Assembly: GCA_902769875.1 (NCBI GenBank)
Contig: CACXQV010000001.1
Span: forward strand, 1-64,000
Length of the DNA stretch: 64,000 nucleotides
Direction: 5' to 3'
Source: an uncultured Bacteroidia bacterium
Lineage (GTDB): Bacteria > Bacteroidota > Bacteroidia > Bacteroidales > F082
Shown here: positions 1-8,985 of the stretch, one piece after another
Numbering within the stretch: position 1 is the stretch's first letter
Layout: every line of letters begins with the position of its first letter
The notes under the pieces: model-generated
What the model was told of the DNA's origin: nothing
What the model saw: the letters and a program-made list of their open reading frames with translations, nothing else
The model's database searches: none
Program-made: the position numbers and the translations under genes

Positions 1-179
1 TTATTGTTACACCATATTTTTTAATCGTTACTAAATCAGAGATTATTATGAAACAATCTCAAACAAATTAACCCTGCCTTACTTTTTAAAGTGGACTCAA
101 TAATAAGTTATCACAAATGTTGTTTGATCAAATAACATCATTCTTTCCCGAAAACCGAGTCTTCAATTCAACTTCTTAT

Positions 180-1943
180 CTATTTAATTCTTAGTAAATT
201 ATCTCCAACCTCAATATTACCCCAACAAACCATCCCATTTTTTACTTGTTTCGATTGCATTGGTTTCCCATTTAAAGTAACAAGTCCATTACCTTTATAA
301 AAGAAAGAACAATTCACTGGTTGATTTCCATTATTTACTATTTGATATTTGCCTCTCGACAAACGATGAATACCGATATTCTCCAGATTCACCATGTGGT
401 CACAAAATTCAGACATTGTTGGGTTCCACACTTGGCCATCCGCTTTTTTCTCCTTTAGATATTCAAAAAAAGCTTCAAGTTTGGGCAATATTCTGTATTC
501 CAGTTTCTTATTGTCCTGTTCGTAAAGTTTGTACCAATCACTACTTAAATAACTATGATCCGTCCAAACACCACAATTATCAATCACATTTCCCATTAAT
601 TGGATGGGATTATATTCTCGCTTCACAATTTTATGGAATAGGATATATTCTCGCTTCGCAATTGCTTTGTTTAACTGCTCCCAAGCATTCTTATATTGAT
701 ACATCATTGTTCCATCAGGGAAAGACAAATGTTCATTTTGATAAACAAGATGTCTTGGAAACATATAATGCCCCGACCACAATTGATCATCCGGCTCTTC
801 ATTTTCAGTAGGAGTATCAATGTATGACCAACAATACTGATACCCATAAGTTTGCAACAAATCCATCACATAATAACTACTTTCTGCGTCCCAACCTGCA
901 CTATGTAATCCGGATGATATATTATCGGTTCTCAAATAATGGTCAATCCAGTTTCTACAATGATAATTTTCATCTAATAAGGGAAGATATTTCTCAAATT
1001 CCGCCCTATTATCTGGCATCCAACTAATAGTATGAGGACATATCTCCATTCCTTGTGAAAATGCTTTATCAACAACATTCTTGAAAAACGGTACTTCCAA
1101 GGCTTCAGCCGCCCTATATTGTTCAGTATGTTTGGCGAACACCGACATTGTGCCTATAATTCCATTTGAAAGCATGCCTTTTTTCCCATAATCAACGGAT
1201 GTCGTATCACTGGTTCCCCATAAGATAGCACGAGTTACAAGAGAATTTGCAATATCAGCATGAGAGGCAATTGTGAATGTAGCACAATAACCATTAGGCT
1301 GACACAACAGCCTGATTGGGCGTTCTCTATTATTAAATATCACCAATGTGGTAGATAAAGTATCTCCCGCCTTAATAGTTTTGGTTTTATACAACCTCTC
1401 TTCTAACTTTGAATAAAATGGTGTTAATGAACCATATTCTGGACAAATGGCAAATGATTCTTTTGTTTTATCAGTATAACCAACCAACACTGGATTGCCG
1501 CACACAAAAACATTTTCATCACGTATAAAGCCTATATCACCTTCACACTTACCGATAATGCCATCGTATTCAATAACACAGTCTCTTTTATAAACCGTTG
1601 TGGTGCTAATCCGTAAAGTGGAATCTTCTAAAGAGTGCACAAATAAAACTTCCTGATCCTTATCTTCATCGTTAGCGACCATGGTTAACAAGGAACCCGG
1701 CATCAACTCTCCAACACTGTTCGAACCTTCTACATTCACTTCTCCCACAATTGGAAACGAAATACTACCTTTATTATTCTTGACTATTACGCTATTCCCA
1801 TCATAAAAGATACGATAGTCGTTGTTTTTTGTTGTACAAGAAGAAATGGTGATTAGAATACAAGGCAATAAAGGCAATACCAAAAACAATATTGGCAGTT
1901 TTTTGCTCAAGTAAAGACGCTCTCGTTTTGACAAAGTAATCAT
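180..1943 (-). CDS. Large hypothetical lipoprotein at the end of the polysaccharide block
   Basis: The 587-residue product starts with a basic stretch and a long hydrophobic segment ending in a lipobox-like ISSC (Cys36), so it is probably an exported lipoprotein. I do not recognise the family with certainty. The central part (about residues 280-480) is rich in Trp, His, Asp and Tyr, with stretches such as ICPHTISWMPD, SGLHSAGWDAE and GVWTDHSYLSSD. These are reminiscent of polysaccharide-deacetylase or glycosidase barrels, but no metal-binding triad can be assigned. The last 70 residues look like a small beta-sandwich. It is the most downstream minus-strand gene visible and lies 60 bp after an aldo/keto reductase, so it may act on the polysaccharide made by this locus. 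The DNA is visibly A+T-rich. Confidence 0.6.
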   Translation of the reverse strand: MITLSKRERLYLSKKLPILFLVLPLLPCILITISSCTTKNNDYRIFYDGNSVIVKNNKGSISFPIVGEVNVEGSNSVGELMPGSLLTMVANDEDKDQEVLFVHSLEDSTLRISTTTVYKRDCVIEYDGIIGKCEGDIGFIRDENVFVCGNPVLVGYTDKTKESFAICPEYGSLTPFYSKLEERLYKTKTIKAGDTLSTTLVIFNNRERPIRLLCQPNGYCATFTIASHADIANSLVTRAILWGTSDTTSVDYGKKGMLSNGIIGTMSVFAKHTEQYRAAEALEVPFFKNVVDKAFSQGMEICPHTISWMPDNRAEFEKYLPLLDENYHCRNWIDHYLRTDNISSGLHSAGWDAESSYYVMDLLQTYGYQYCWSYIDTPTENEEPDDQLWSGHYMFPRHLVYQNEHLSFPDGTMMYQYKNAWEQLNKAIAKREYILFHKIVKREYNPIQLMGNVIDNCGVWTDHSYLSSDWYKLYEQDNKKLEYRILPKLEAFFEYLKEKKADGQVWNPTMSEFCDHMVNLENIGIHRLSRGKYQIVNNGNQPVNCSFFYKGNGLVTLNGKPMQSKQVKNGMVCWGNIEVGDNLLRIK

Positions 1944-2003
1944 ACCTATTTATTAATTAATCATTTTCAACCACGTTATAAGTCTTTTTATTATCAGTGA
2001 TTC

Positions 2004-2870
2004 TCATCTAAAATACCTCCATTTATTGTCTTTATTTAAGGTATCTATGGATTGCATTTCTTCAGCAGATAATTCAAAATCAAATATATCAATGTTTTCA
2101 AGAAGATGTTTCTCACTTCTCGCCTTAGGCACAACCGAAATGCCTTGCTCAATCACCCATCTCAAAATAACTTGGGATGGTGTTTTTCCATATTTTTTTG
2201 CTATAACAGTAATAATCTCATTTTCCAACAATTCTGTAGCAGCAACAGGATTCTTTTTAGTTGTTCCAAAAGTGGCAAAAGCCTCCAACCGAACACCTTT
2301 CCCATCACAATACGATATAATCTCTTTGTTTGTATTAAACGGGCTTATTTCGATTTGATTTATCATAGGGAGTTCTTTCAACTCGGTTTCATACAATTCA
2401 AAATCGCTTTTATTGAAATGACATACGCCGAAGCTTTTCACATAGCCTTCATTGTATAGTATTTTCACCTCTTTACCCCAATATTCATAATACTTCGGGA
2501 TTGCAGCATGCAACAAATACATATCCACATAATCTGTATGAAGTCGCTCCAATTGTTGGAAAAGGGCACTTCGCAGGCTCTGCTTTCTAATCGGCAACTT
2601 TCTTTTATGACCCAAAAAACTAATACTTTTATACAAAGACTCGACATCCATTTTTGTTGTAATGAATAGTTCATTACGAGGTATTCCTATCTCAGATATG
2701 GCTTTCCCAATTGCTTCCTCATTTTTGTAATAACGAGCGGTGTCAATCTTTCGATACCCACATTCGAATGCCTTTTCAAGCACTGAGTGCATTTCTTCAT
2801 TTGGAATCTTATAAGTTCCAAGACCAACTAAAGGGACTTGCAGTCCATTGCCTAAAGTTCCGTAAAGCAT
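2004..2870 (-). CDS. Aldo/keto reductase family oxidoreductase
   Basis: This 288-residue single-domain (alpha/beta)8 NADPH-dependent reductase has the usual AKR length. Visible family elements are GLGTYKIP near the N-terminus, KIDTARYYKNEEAIG carrying the catalytic Asp and Tyr, ITTKMD with the catalytic Lys, DYVDMYLLHAA with the active-site His, and SFGVCHFNKSDFE. The C-terminal cofactor region contains GISVVPKARSEKHLLEN. AKRs reduce carbonyls to alcohols; the substrate cannot be read from sequence. The start gives the canonical AKR N-terminus (MLYGTLGNGLQVPLVGLGTY). It lies 14 bp downstream of the ATP-grasp gene and is probably co-transcribed, so a role in sugar or small-molecule decoration of the polysaccharide is plausible but inferred. 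Confidence 0.9.
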   Translation of the reverse strand: MLYGTLGNGLQVPLVGLGTYKIPNEEMHSVLEKAFECGYRKIDTARYYKNEEAIGKAISEIGIPRNELFITTKMDVESLYKSISFLGHKRKLPIRKQSLRSALFQQLERLHTDYVDMYLLHAAIPKYYEYWGKEVKILYNEGYVKSFGVCHFNKSDFELYETELKELPMINQIEISPFNTNKEIISYCDGKGVRLEAFATFGTTKKNPVAATELLENEIITVIAKKYGKTPSQVILRWVIEQGISVVPKARSEKHLLENIDIFDFELSAEEMQSIDTLNKDNKWRYFR

Positions 2871-2884
2871 AATATTTATTGGTA

Positions 2885-3877
2885 TTACATTCTGCGTTTA
2901 AGATCATAAAACTCTTTAGCGATACCTTTCCCTGTTACTGCTGGAGATAAAATACCCGGCTGTGTATTGGCTTCTACAACTATCCAGCCATTATCCGTAT
3001 GTGCAAGATCCCAGCCAATATAACGCAAACCACCAACCTTTGTTGCCAAATGTTTCACTAATTCACAAGCTTTGTCCCATTCAGGTACTTTGAATCCTGT
3101 AAGTGGAACACCACTATCTGGGTGAACTGCATATTTGTGTCTTTTCACATCACCAGCAGCAATGGCATACCCGTTGTCATCAATCACAGAAAAACATCCT
3201 CCAAAATGAGCATTATCAACCATATTACCACTTCTTCCATAACGCAATATACATTGCCATACCACGATTGAATCTTTGCATCTGACTGTATTGAGTCTCA
3301 ATGTATTGACTGATGTTGGATGAAATTTTGCCAAAGCATCACTTTGTTTTATGATTTCCTCCGCAATAAATGGATAGTCTGGAATCTTGCTCTCTCCTAA
3401 AATAAAGATTTCAACTCCAACACCACTATCTTTTCTTAATGGTTTTATAATAACCTTCTTTTTTCTTGCACAAAAATCTTCAAACTCTTTTCCAATTGCA
3501 GATGGATCACTGACCAACATACACTCACGTCCATAATATTCTTTAAATCTCTCATAACACTCATACTTATTACCAACTATATGGACATCCGCCTTCGGAT
3601 TATACCTCTCATCAAATCGAGTAAGTTCGCTTTTAGGCAGCATACCTCTTTTTGCCGATTTCGAAATAAGGTCAAAACTTTGCTCCCAATATTGCATAGG
3701 AGAAATACCTCTCGTTATATACCAATGTCTCATATCTTTCTCAATCCATGCTTTTTGCGAATTTGTATTATCTTGGAAATACTCTTTGCAAAAGGTCTTT
3801 ATGCTATTCTTTTTGTTTCGAAAATAGAATAGATATGCTCTGTAAAAACATGTCTGTTGAAGGAATCTCTTTAACAT
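2885..3877 (-). CDS. Sugar-transfer-associated ATP-grasp protein (TupA/ATPgrasp_ST type)
   Basis: The 330-residue product has a basic helical N-terminus of about 90 residues followed by an ATP-grasp fold. KKKVIIKPLRKDSGVGVEIF supplies the ATP-binding Lys and small loop. NTLRLNTVRC and YIGWDLAHTDNGWIVVEANT carry the metal-binding Asp/Glu/Asn residues typical of the fold. The combination with GGCFSVIDDNGYA and HPDSG resembles the family annotated as sugar-transfer-associated ATP-grasp, found in capsule and teichuronopeptide loci, where members are thought to ligate amino acids or amines to uronic acids. The neighbouring flippase, opine-like dehydrogenase and UDP-uronic acid genes fit such a role. 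The acceptor and donor are unknown. Confidence 0.8.
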   Translation of the reverse strand: MLKRFLQQTCFYRAYLFYFRNKKNSIKTFCKEYFQDNTNSQKAWIEKDMRHWYITRGISPMQYWEQSFDLISKSAKRGMLPKSELTRFDERYNPKADVHIVGNKYECYERFKEYYGRECMLVSDPSAIGKEFEDFCARKKKVIIKPLRKDSGVGVEIFILGESKIPDYPFIAEEIIKQSDALAKFHPTSVNTLRLNTVRCKDSIVVWQCILRYGRSGNMVDNAHFGGCFSVIDDNGYAIAAGDVKRHKYAVHPDSGVPLTGFKVPEWDKACELVKHLATKVGGLRYIGWDLAHTDNGWIVVEANTQPGILSPAVTGKGIAKEFYDLKRRM

Positions 3878-3961
3878 AATAGATTACTATTTTTTTGAGT
3901 ATTTATTGATTTGTAATATTAGGCTACACACCAATTGGTATTAAATTGTCACAAAACAAAA

Positions 3962-5431
3962 CTATTTACTTTTCTTCTTAAATTTACCAAATAAAAGAGG
4001 CAGATTCTCAACAAAACACTGATAACTGTCCATTTTGAATAATACAGAGCCTCCAAAAAATAGTATAATAAATACAATCAGTTGTATAACTGCAATTAAA
4101 TACAGATTGAGTAAAGGCAAAACAAGTGCCAAGCCGAATGGTACTATTGTTGAAACAATAGATAAAACAAGAATAGGAGCCAAATCCTTTACTTGGTCCA
4201 TGAACTTGTAGCCCACATATTTGTCACACAAAAATACATTAACAAAATAGATAAACCATGACGAAAGCACCATACCCACAAGCAATCCCTTCAACCCACA
4301 TAAAGCCAAACCAAACACAATAAAAGAAATTCCAACGACTCTTTTTATAATAGTCCAACGAAACGTAATTCTGCTTTTTCCAATAGCTGCAATAGCATTA
4401 TAATTAAACACTTGCAAGCATGTTGCAATACCTGCAAAACAGAGAATCTGGAAATAAGGCACACTGTCTATCCATCGCTCAGAATATAACAGTATAAAAA
4501 TCGGTTTTGCCAACAACATCAACAAAAACATCATGGGTGAAGTAATATATGCTACCACTAATGTCATTCGCTTGATGACACTCACAAGCATTTTCTTGTC
4601 ATTTTGATATTCAGCAAAAACCGGATATGTTACTCTACCTAATATATCAGAAATGCTAGTAGAGGCCATTTCTTCTGTACTTTTAGCCTTAGAATAATAC
4701 CCCATTGTTGCAGGATTATATAAACGACCTATAAGCAATCCTTGGATGTTATTACAAAATACATTTATCAAGTTTGAGAGGAACATAAAAAAACCGAAGT
4801 TGAATAGTTCCTTGAAAGATTTCTTTGAGAAAACAAATAATGGATACCATTTATTAGTAAACCAATATACAACGGTAGGAATAAATGCTGCAAGTAAATT
4901 CGACGCAACCAAAGCCCAAACACCAAATCCATTATAAGCCATATATATAGTCACCACAATAGAAATAAATGAGGCCGACAAGGTAACAATTGCTAGTTTT
5001 TTAAACCGGAGTTGTTTCCTTAATTGATTACTTTGTATAATGGAAAAAGCATTTATAATAAGAACTAAACCTTGTACTCTTAATACCGAACAAAGCAGGG
5101 GCATCTTATAAAAACGAGCAATAGCAGGAGCTGAAAAAAACAAGATGGCATACATCACAATGGACATCCCTAAATTGAAGAAAAAAATAGTGGAATAATC
5201 TTCCTGTGTCGGCCTTTTTTTCTGAATCAAAGCAGATGCAAACCCCCCATCAACAAAGGAACCAGCAATCAACATGAAAATAGAAAGCATACCTATGCAT
5301 CCGTAATCTTCAGGCGTCAGCAATCGGGCAAGGATAATTCCAGAAATGAATGAAATACCCATACCGGCAAACTTCTGGATAGAAGTCCACACCATACCCG
5401 AAGCTGCTTTCTGTTTTATATCATCTGCCAT
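3962..5431 (-). CDS. Wzx-type polysaccharide flippase (MOP/PST superfamily)
   Basis: This 489-residue, highly hydrophobic protein has about 12-14 predicted membrane helices. The N-terminal pattern KAASGMVWTSIQKFAGMGISF and the following GIILARLLTPEDYG are hallmarks of the lipopolysaccharide/capsule exporter family (WzxC-like). Further support is the NNIQGLLIGRLYNPATMGYYSKA region. Members flip undecaprenyl-pyrophosphate-linked repeat units across the inner membrane. The start codon is three bases after the opine-dehydrogenase-like gene, so the two are probably co-translated. It is the only Wzx candidate in the window, implying a Wzx/Wzy-type pathway for at least one glycan; a Wzy polymerase is not identified with certainty. 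Confidence 0.92.
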   Translation of the reverse strand: MADDIKQKAASGMVWTSIQKFAGMGISFISGIILARLLTPEDYGCIGMLSIFMLIAGSFVDGGFASALIQKKRPTQEDYSTIFFFNLGMSIVMYAILFFSAPAIARFYKMPLLCSVLRVQGLVLIINAFSIIQSNQLRKQLRFKKLAIVTLSASFISIVVTIYMAYNGFGVWALVASNLLAAFIPTVVYWFTNKWYPLFVFSKKSFKELFNFGFFMFLSNLINVFCNNIQGLLIGRLYNPATMGYYSKAKSTEEMASTSISDILGRVTYPVFAEYQNDKKMLVSVIKRMTLVVAYITSPMMFLLMLLAKPIFILLYSERWIDSVPYFQILCFAGIATCLQVFNYNAIAAIGKSRITFRWTIIKRVVGISFIVFGLALCGLKGLLVGMVLSSWFIYFVNVFLCDKYVGYKFMDQVKDLAPILVLSIVSTIVPFGLALVLPLLNLYLIAVIQLIVFIILFFGGSVLFKMDSYQCFVENLPLLFGKFKKKSK

Positions 5432-5434
5432 CTT

Positions 5435-6535
5435 TTATTCTGCAATTGCCTGTTTAATATCTTCAACAGTAACATTATCTTTTCCCAAAAGATATTGAAT
5501 GGTTCTTGCATCGGATTTCAGATCCTTGTTCAACAAGGCCGACGCAAGTGATGCTATGCCTTCCTGAATGGAAGTATCTACTCCAACAAGTTTTGCAACA
5601 GAAATATACAAACCCAAACCCATTGGCACATCCTCAAGCAAGTAACGGTGGTTGATAAACGACGGGCCTTTATTACTCGAATCTGCAAACGAACGAAAAA
5701 CCGCCATGGCATCAATGCTCAAATCTTCTTCGTTGCGCCATTTGGCAGCCTCGAAGTAATCCAACGGTTCGCAATCGAAAGCTTGTAGCACTTTGTTCTT
5801 TTGCACATCAAACGCCTTGATGACATTTACCACTGAAGGTGTGAAAGCTTCGCGGTACATCCAAAACTCTCCATTGCTATACTCAATGCGAGAGGCTGAG
5901 AAAAGAATGCCTATCGGATGCACAATCATATTGGGGTTGTGGAAAGCGGATTCAAGGATGTGCTTACGGGTGTATTTGGTGTTGTCAAAGCATTTTGAAA
6001 GCATGTCAAGGACTTCTTGGGTCTTGGCAACCGGAAGCACCGAAATGGCATTTCTCGGATTGTAGAAAGAAATCCTTACATACTCGTTGTTGACTATACG
6101 GCCGTTGTAAGCGGTGGTTTCCCATTCGCTATAGGTCACGTCTTTGTGAATGTACTTCTTGAAAATCAAACTGCCCATATAGCCAGGAACAAGAATGATG
6201 GTTTGACCATCCCTAACATAAGGAGCTATCAATTGGGCGACAAACTCATGCTGAAGCGTTGTTGTGGTCACCATGACGATATCTCCAAATTCAATAGCAT
6301 CTCTGACATCCCGGGTAATCATTGCAGGTTTTACAACATATTCCCTACCATTGCCCTGAATAGTGTCGTCCTTAACTTTGAAGCATTTTTCTTCTTGGAT
6401 AATGTCGAAATATCTTCCATTGGTATTGGAAGTCTTCAACAAAGCTACCTTGTGACCTTTTTCGTATAATTTGGCTGCATGGATGAGGCCAGAATTGCCG
6501 CAGCCTATAATTGTAAATTTCATAGTATTATCCAT
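5435..6535 (-). CDS. NAD/NADP octopine/nopaline dehydrogenase-like protein
   Basis: The 366-residue product has an N-terminal Rossmann domain beginning FTIIGCGNSGLIHAAKLYEK, where the GxGxxG-like loop is GCGNSG. The C-terminal helical domain contains HNPNMIVHPIGILF and NHRYLLEDVPMGLGLY, patterns typical of the octopine/nopaline dehydrogenase family. That family reductively condenses an amino acid with a 2-oxo acid to form an opine. The gene sits between a UDP-GlcA 4-epimerase and the flippase and is spaced three bases from the latter, so it belongs to the glycan locus. A role in making an opine-type decoration for the glycan is inferred; a different 2-oxo/hydroxy acid substrate is possible. 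The first Met could equally be the one four codons downstream (position 6523). Confidence 0.82.
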   Translation of the reverse strand: MDNTMKFTIIGCGNSGLIHAAKLYEKGHKVALLKTSNTNGRYFDIIQEEKCFKVKDDTIQGNGREYVVKPAMITRDVRDAIEFGDIVMVTTTTLQHEFVAQLIAPYVRDGQTIILVPGYMGSLIFKKYIHKDVTYSEWETTAYNGRIVNNEYVRISFYNPRNAISVLPVAKTQEVLDMLSKCFDNTKYTRKHILESAFHNPNMIVHPIGILFSASRIEYSNGEFWMYREAFTPSVVNVIKAFDVQKNKVLQAFDCEPLDYFEAAKWRNEEDLSIDAMAVFRSFADSSNKGPSFINHRYLLEDVPMGLGLYISVAKLVGVDTSIQEGIASLASALLNKDLKSDARTIQYLLGKDNVTVEDIKQAIAE

Positions 6536-6560
6536 TATGTATTAATTGTTCTATTTAAAA

Positions 6561-7604
6561 CTAATCATTGTATTCTTTATACCACTCCGCAAACTTCCTC
6601 AAACCTTCTCGCAACGTAATCTTCGGCACAAATCCGAAGTCACGCTCCAATGCCGTAGCATCGGCATACGTGGTCGGCACATCGCCTGGCTGCATCGGCA
6701 CAAGCTGTTTGTGCGCTTCGAAATCGTAGTCCTGCGGCAACACGCCTGCACGAACCAACTCTTCTTGCAGAATCTGCACAAAGTCCAGTAGGTTTTCAGG
6801 CTGGCCACCACCGATGTTGTAGACTTTGTAAGGAGGAATCGGTAAGCCATCGTCACCTGTGCTTTTCTCTGGTGCTTTCTTCATCACTCTCACAATTCCT
6901 TCCACAATGTCGTCCACGTATGTGAAGTCGCGGCGGCAGTTGCCAAAGTTGAAAATCTGTATGGTCTCGCCTTTCAACAGTTTGTTGGTGAAGCCAAAGT
7001 AGGCCATATCGGGACGACCGGCAGGACCATAGACAGTAAAAAAGCGCAATCCTGTTGAAGGTATATTATAGAGTTTGCTGTAGCAGTGGGCGAAAAGCTC
7101 ATTGCTCTTTTTGGAGGCTGCGTAGAGGCTCACGGGGTTGTCAACACGGTCATCAACACTGAAAGGCACTTTTTTGTTACCGCCGTAAACCGAGCTACTG
7201 CTGGCATAGACCAAGTGTTGCACTGGATGGTACCGACAGGCTTCTAGGACATTATAGAACCCAATAACGTTGCTCTCGATATAAGCATCGGGGTTCTCAA
7301 TGCTGTAGCGCACACCAGCTTGGGCAGCGAGATTGACGACAATGTCGAACTTGTACTCGGCAAAAAAGTGATTTACCAGTTCACGGTCAGCAATGTTGCC
7401 TTTGACAAAATGATAGGTGTGTTCGGGATGTGCCTTGGCTTTGTCGGCTATCAAGCCCAAACGGTAGTCTTTCAGGCTGGGGTCGTAATAATCATTGAGA
7501 TTATCCAATCCCACAAGATGAAGCGGCTCTTGGCTTTCCAGCAGACGCAAAACAAGGTTGGCACCGATGAAGCCAGCAGAACCAGTGACAAGTATGTTTT
7601 TCAT
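6561..7604 (-). CDS. UDP-glucuronate 4-epimerase (SDR family)
   Basis: This 347-residue extended short-chain dehydrogenase starts with the NAD-binding motif GSAGFIGANLVLRL. LDNLNDYYDPSLKDYRL is the signature used to separate UDP-GlcA 4-epimerases (CapI/LspL type) from GalE. The catalytic Ser-Tyr-Lys set appears in ASSSSVYGGNKKVPF and SLYAASKKSNELFAHCY. The enzyme interconverts UDP-GlcA and UDP-GalA. Its substrate can be made by the ugd gene near 13 kb, so the locus should be able to make UDP-GalA. It lies 105 bp downstream of wecC, whose product makes another uronic acid. The alternative, a UDP-hexose 4-epimerase, is less likely because of the NDYYDP signature. Confidence 0.9.
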   Translation of the reverse strand: MKNILVTGSAGFIGANLVLRLLESQEPLHLVGLDNLNDYYDPSLKDYRLGLIADKAKAHPEHTYHFVKGNIADRELVNHFFAEYKFDIVVNLAAQAGVRYSIENPDAYIESNVIGFYNVLEACRYHPVQHLVYASSSSVYGGNKKVPFSVDDRVDNPVSLYAASKKSNELFAHCYSKLYNIPSTGLRFFTVYGPAGRPDMAYFGFTNKLLKGETIQIFNFGNCRRDFTYVDDIVEGIVRVMKKAPEKSTGDDGLPIPPYKVYNIGGGQPENLLDFVQILQEELVRAGVLPQDYDFEAHKQLVPMQPGDVPTTYADATALERDFGFVPKITLREGLRKFAEWYKEYND

Positions 7605-7709
7605 AGTTAGTATTTAACAACGATAATAATCGTGAATCGTGAAGATTCTTACTTTCGCCCTCTGACTATTCGCACACTATGCTCTCTATTGTCGAACAAT
7701 GCTATATAG

Positions 7710-8933
7710 TTAAATATGATAAACTCCCTCCAACGGGCAGATATTATGGCAATCCAGAATCACCTTGCCTTTCAGCTTGTCCCAGTTCTGCTTGATGTGG
7801 TCGTGCTTCACCATAATCACCACCATATCTACTTCGCTCAGGAATTTGTCGAAGTCGAGGATTTGGTTGGGGACTATCTCCTTTTCGGTGAAAAACGGGT
7901 CGAAGCTCTTCAAAGGACGAGCCAAATGACGCTCTTGGATGTCGAGCATCTGCAAGGTCGGGCTTTCGCGCACATCGTCGACGTTCTCCTTGTAGGTGAT
8001 GCCGTAGAGGCCGACTTTGCGGTTGTCCGTGATGTTATGATCCTTCATGATTTCGTGGATGCGCTCGAGGACGAACAAGGGCTGGTAGTCGTTGGTCTTC
8101 ATGCTCTCATCAATGACCTTGGCCAACTGTGGATAGTCGCCCACGAGGAACCACGGGTCGACCGAGATGCAATGGCCACCCACGCCTGGGCCGGGTTGCA
8201 GGATGTTGACACGCGGGTGCATATTGCAGATGCGGATGATTTCGTAGACATCCATATTGTCGTGGCGGCAGATGCGGCTTAGTTCGTTGGCAAAGGCGAT
8301 GTTGACAGCACGATAGGTGTTCTCCACCACTTTTGTCATCTCAGCAGTGCGGATGTCGGTCACCACGATTTCACCCTGACAGAACGAAGCATAGTATTGC
8401 TTCACCTTCTCGCCCACTTCGCGGCTATCGGCACCGATGGTGCGGTTGTTGTGCAGCAACTCGTACACCATATTGCCGGGGATGATACGCTCAGGAGCGT
8501 GAACCAGATTAATATCCTCTCCAATCTTGAAGCCGTTGGCCTCGATGACAGGACGCACATACTTGTCCATCGTGCCAGGGCTGACGGTCGATTCCACAAC
8601 CACCGTTGCGCCCTTGGGGCACACCTTCATCACTTCCTTCACGGCTGCCACCACATAGCAAGCGTCGACCTTTTTCGAGAACTTGTCGTAGGGTGTAGGC
8701 ACGCTTACGATATACATATCCGTCTTTTGGTATTCGGTGGTGAACTTGATGCCCGCCTTCAGTGCGTCTTGGAACAGCTCGTCCAAGCCGTCTTCCTTGA
8801 AAGTGGTCTTGCCCGCATTGAGCGTGGCCACCAGTTCTTTGTTGTAATCAGTTCCGATGACTTCCACACCGTGGGATGCCATCATCAATGCTGTGGGAAG
8901 GCCGATATAGCCCAGTCCGATAACGTTAATCAT
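7710..8933 (-). CDS. wecC: UDP-N-acetyl-D-mannosaminuronate dehydrogenase
   Basis: The 407-residue product is a nucleotide-sugar dehydrogenase with an N-terminal Rossmann fold (VIGLGYIGLPTALMMASHG), a middle helix-rich domain containing HAPERIIPGNMVYEL, and the catalytic cysteine in PGPGVGGHCISVDPWFLVG. The PERIIPG and CISVDPWF variants are typical of WecC rather than UDP-glucose dehydrogenase. It oxidises UDP-ManNAc to UDP-ManNAcA with two NAD+. The gene for the 2-epimerase that makes UDP-ManNAc (wecB) is directly upstream, 52 bp away. WbpA-like UDP-GlcNAc dehydrogenase activity is the main alternative. The leader between wecB and wecC holds AT-rich imperfect repeats. Confidence 0.9.
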   Translation of the reverse strand: MINVIGLGYIGLPTALMMASHGVEVIGTDYNKELVATLNAGKTTFKEDGLDELFQDALKAGIKFTTEYQKTDMYIVSVPTPYDKFSKKVDACYVVAAVKEVMKVCPKGATVVVESTVSPGTMDKYVRPVIEANGFKIGEDINLVHAPERIIPGNMVYELLHNNRTIGADSREVGEKVKQYYASFCQGEIVVTDIRTAEMTKVVENTYRAVNIAFANELSRICRHDNMDVYEIIRICNMHPRVNILQPGPGVGGHCISVDPWFLVGDYPQLAKVIDESMKTNDYQPLFVLERIHEIMKDHNITDNRKVGLYGITYKENVDDVRESPTLQMLDIQERHLARPLKSFDPFFTEKEIVPNQILDFDKFLSEVDMVVIMVKHDHIKQNWDKLKGKVILDCHNICPLEGVYHI

Positions 8934-8985
8934 TGTATTTTAAGTTTAATTGTTTAATCGTTTAGTTGTTTGATCGTTCATCCGC

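Noticed and set aside
1..179. A partial gene at the left edge
   Set aside because: No convincing reading frame or motif was seen on either strand; the stretch is A+T-rich intergenic DNA.
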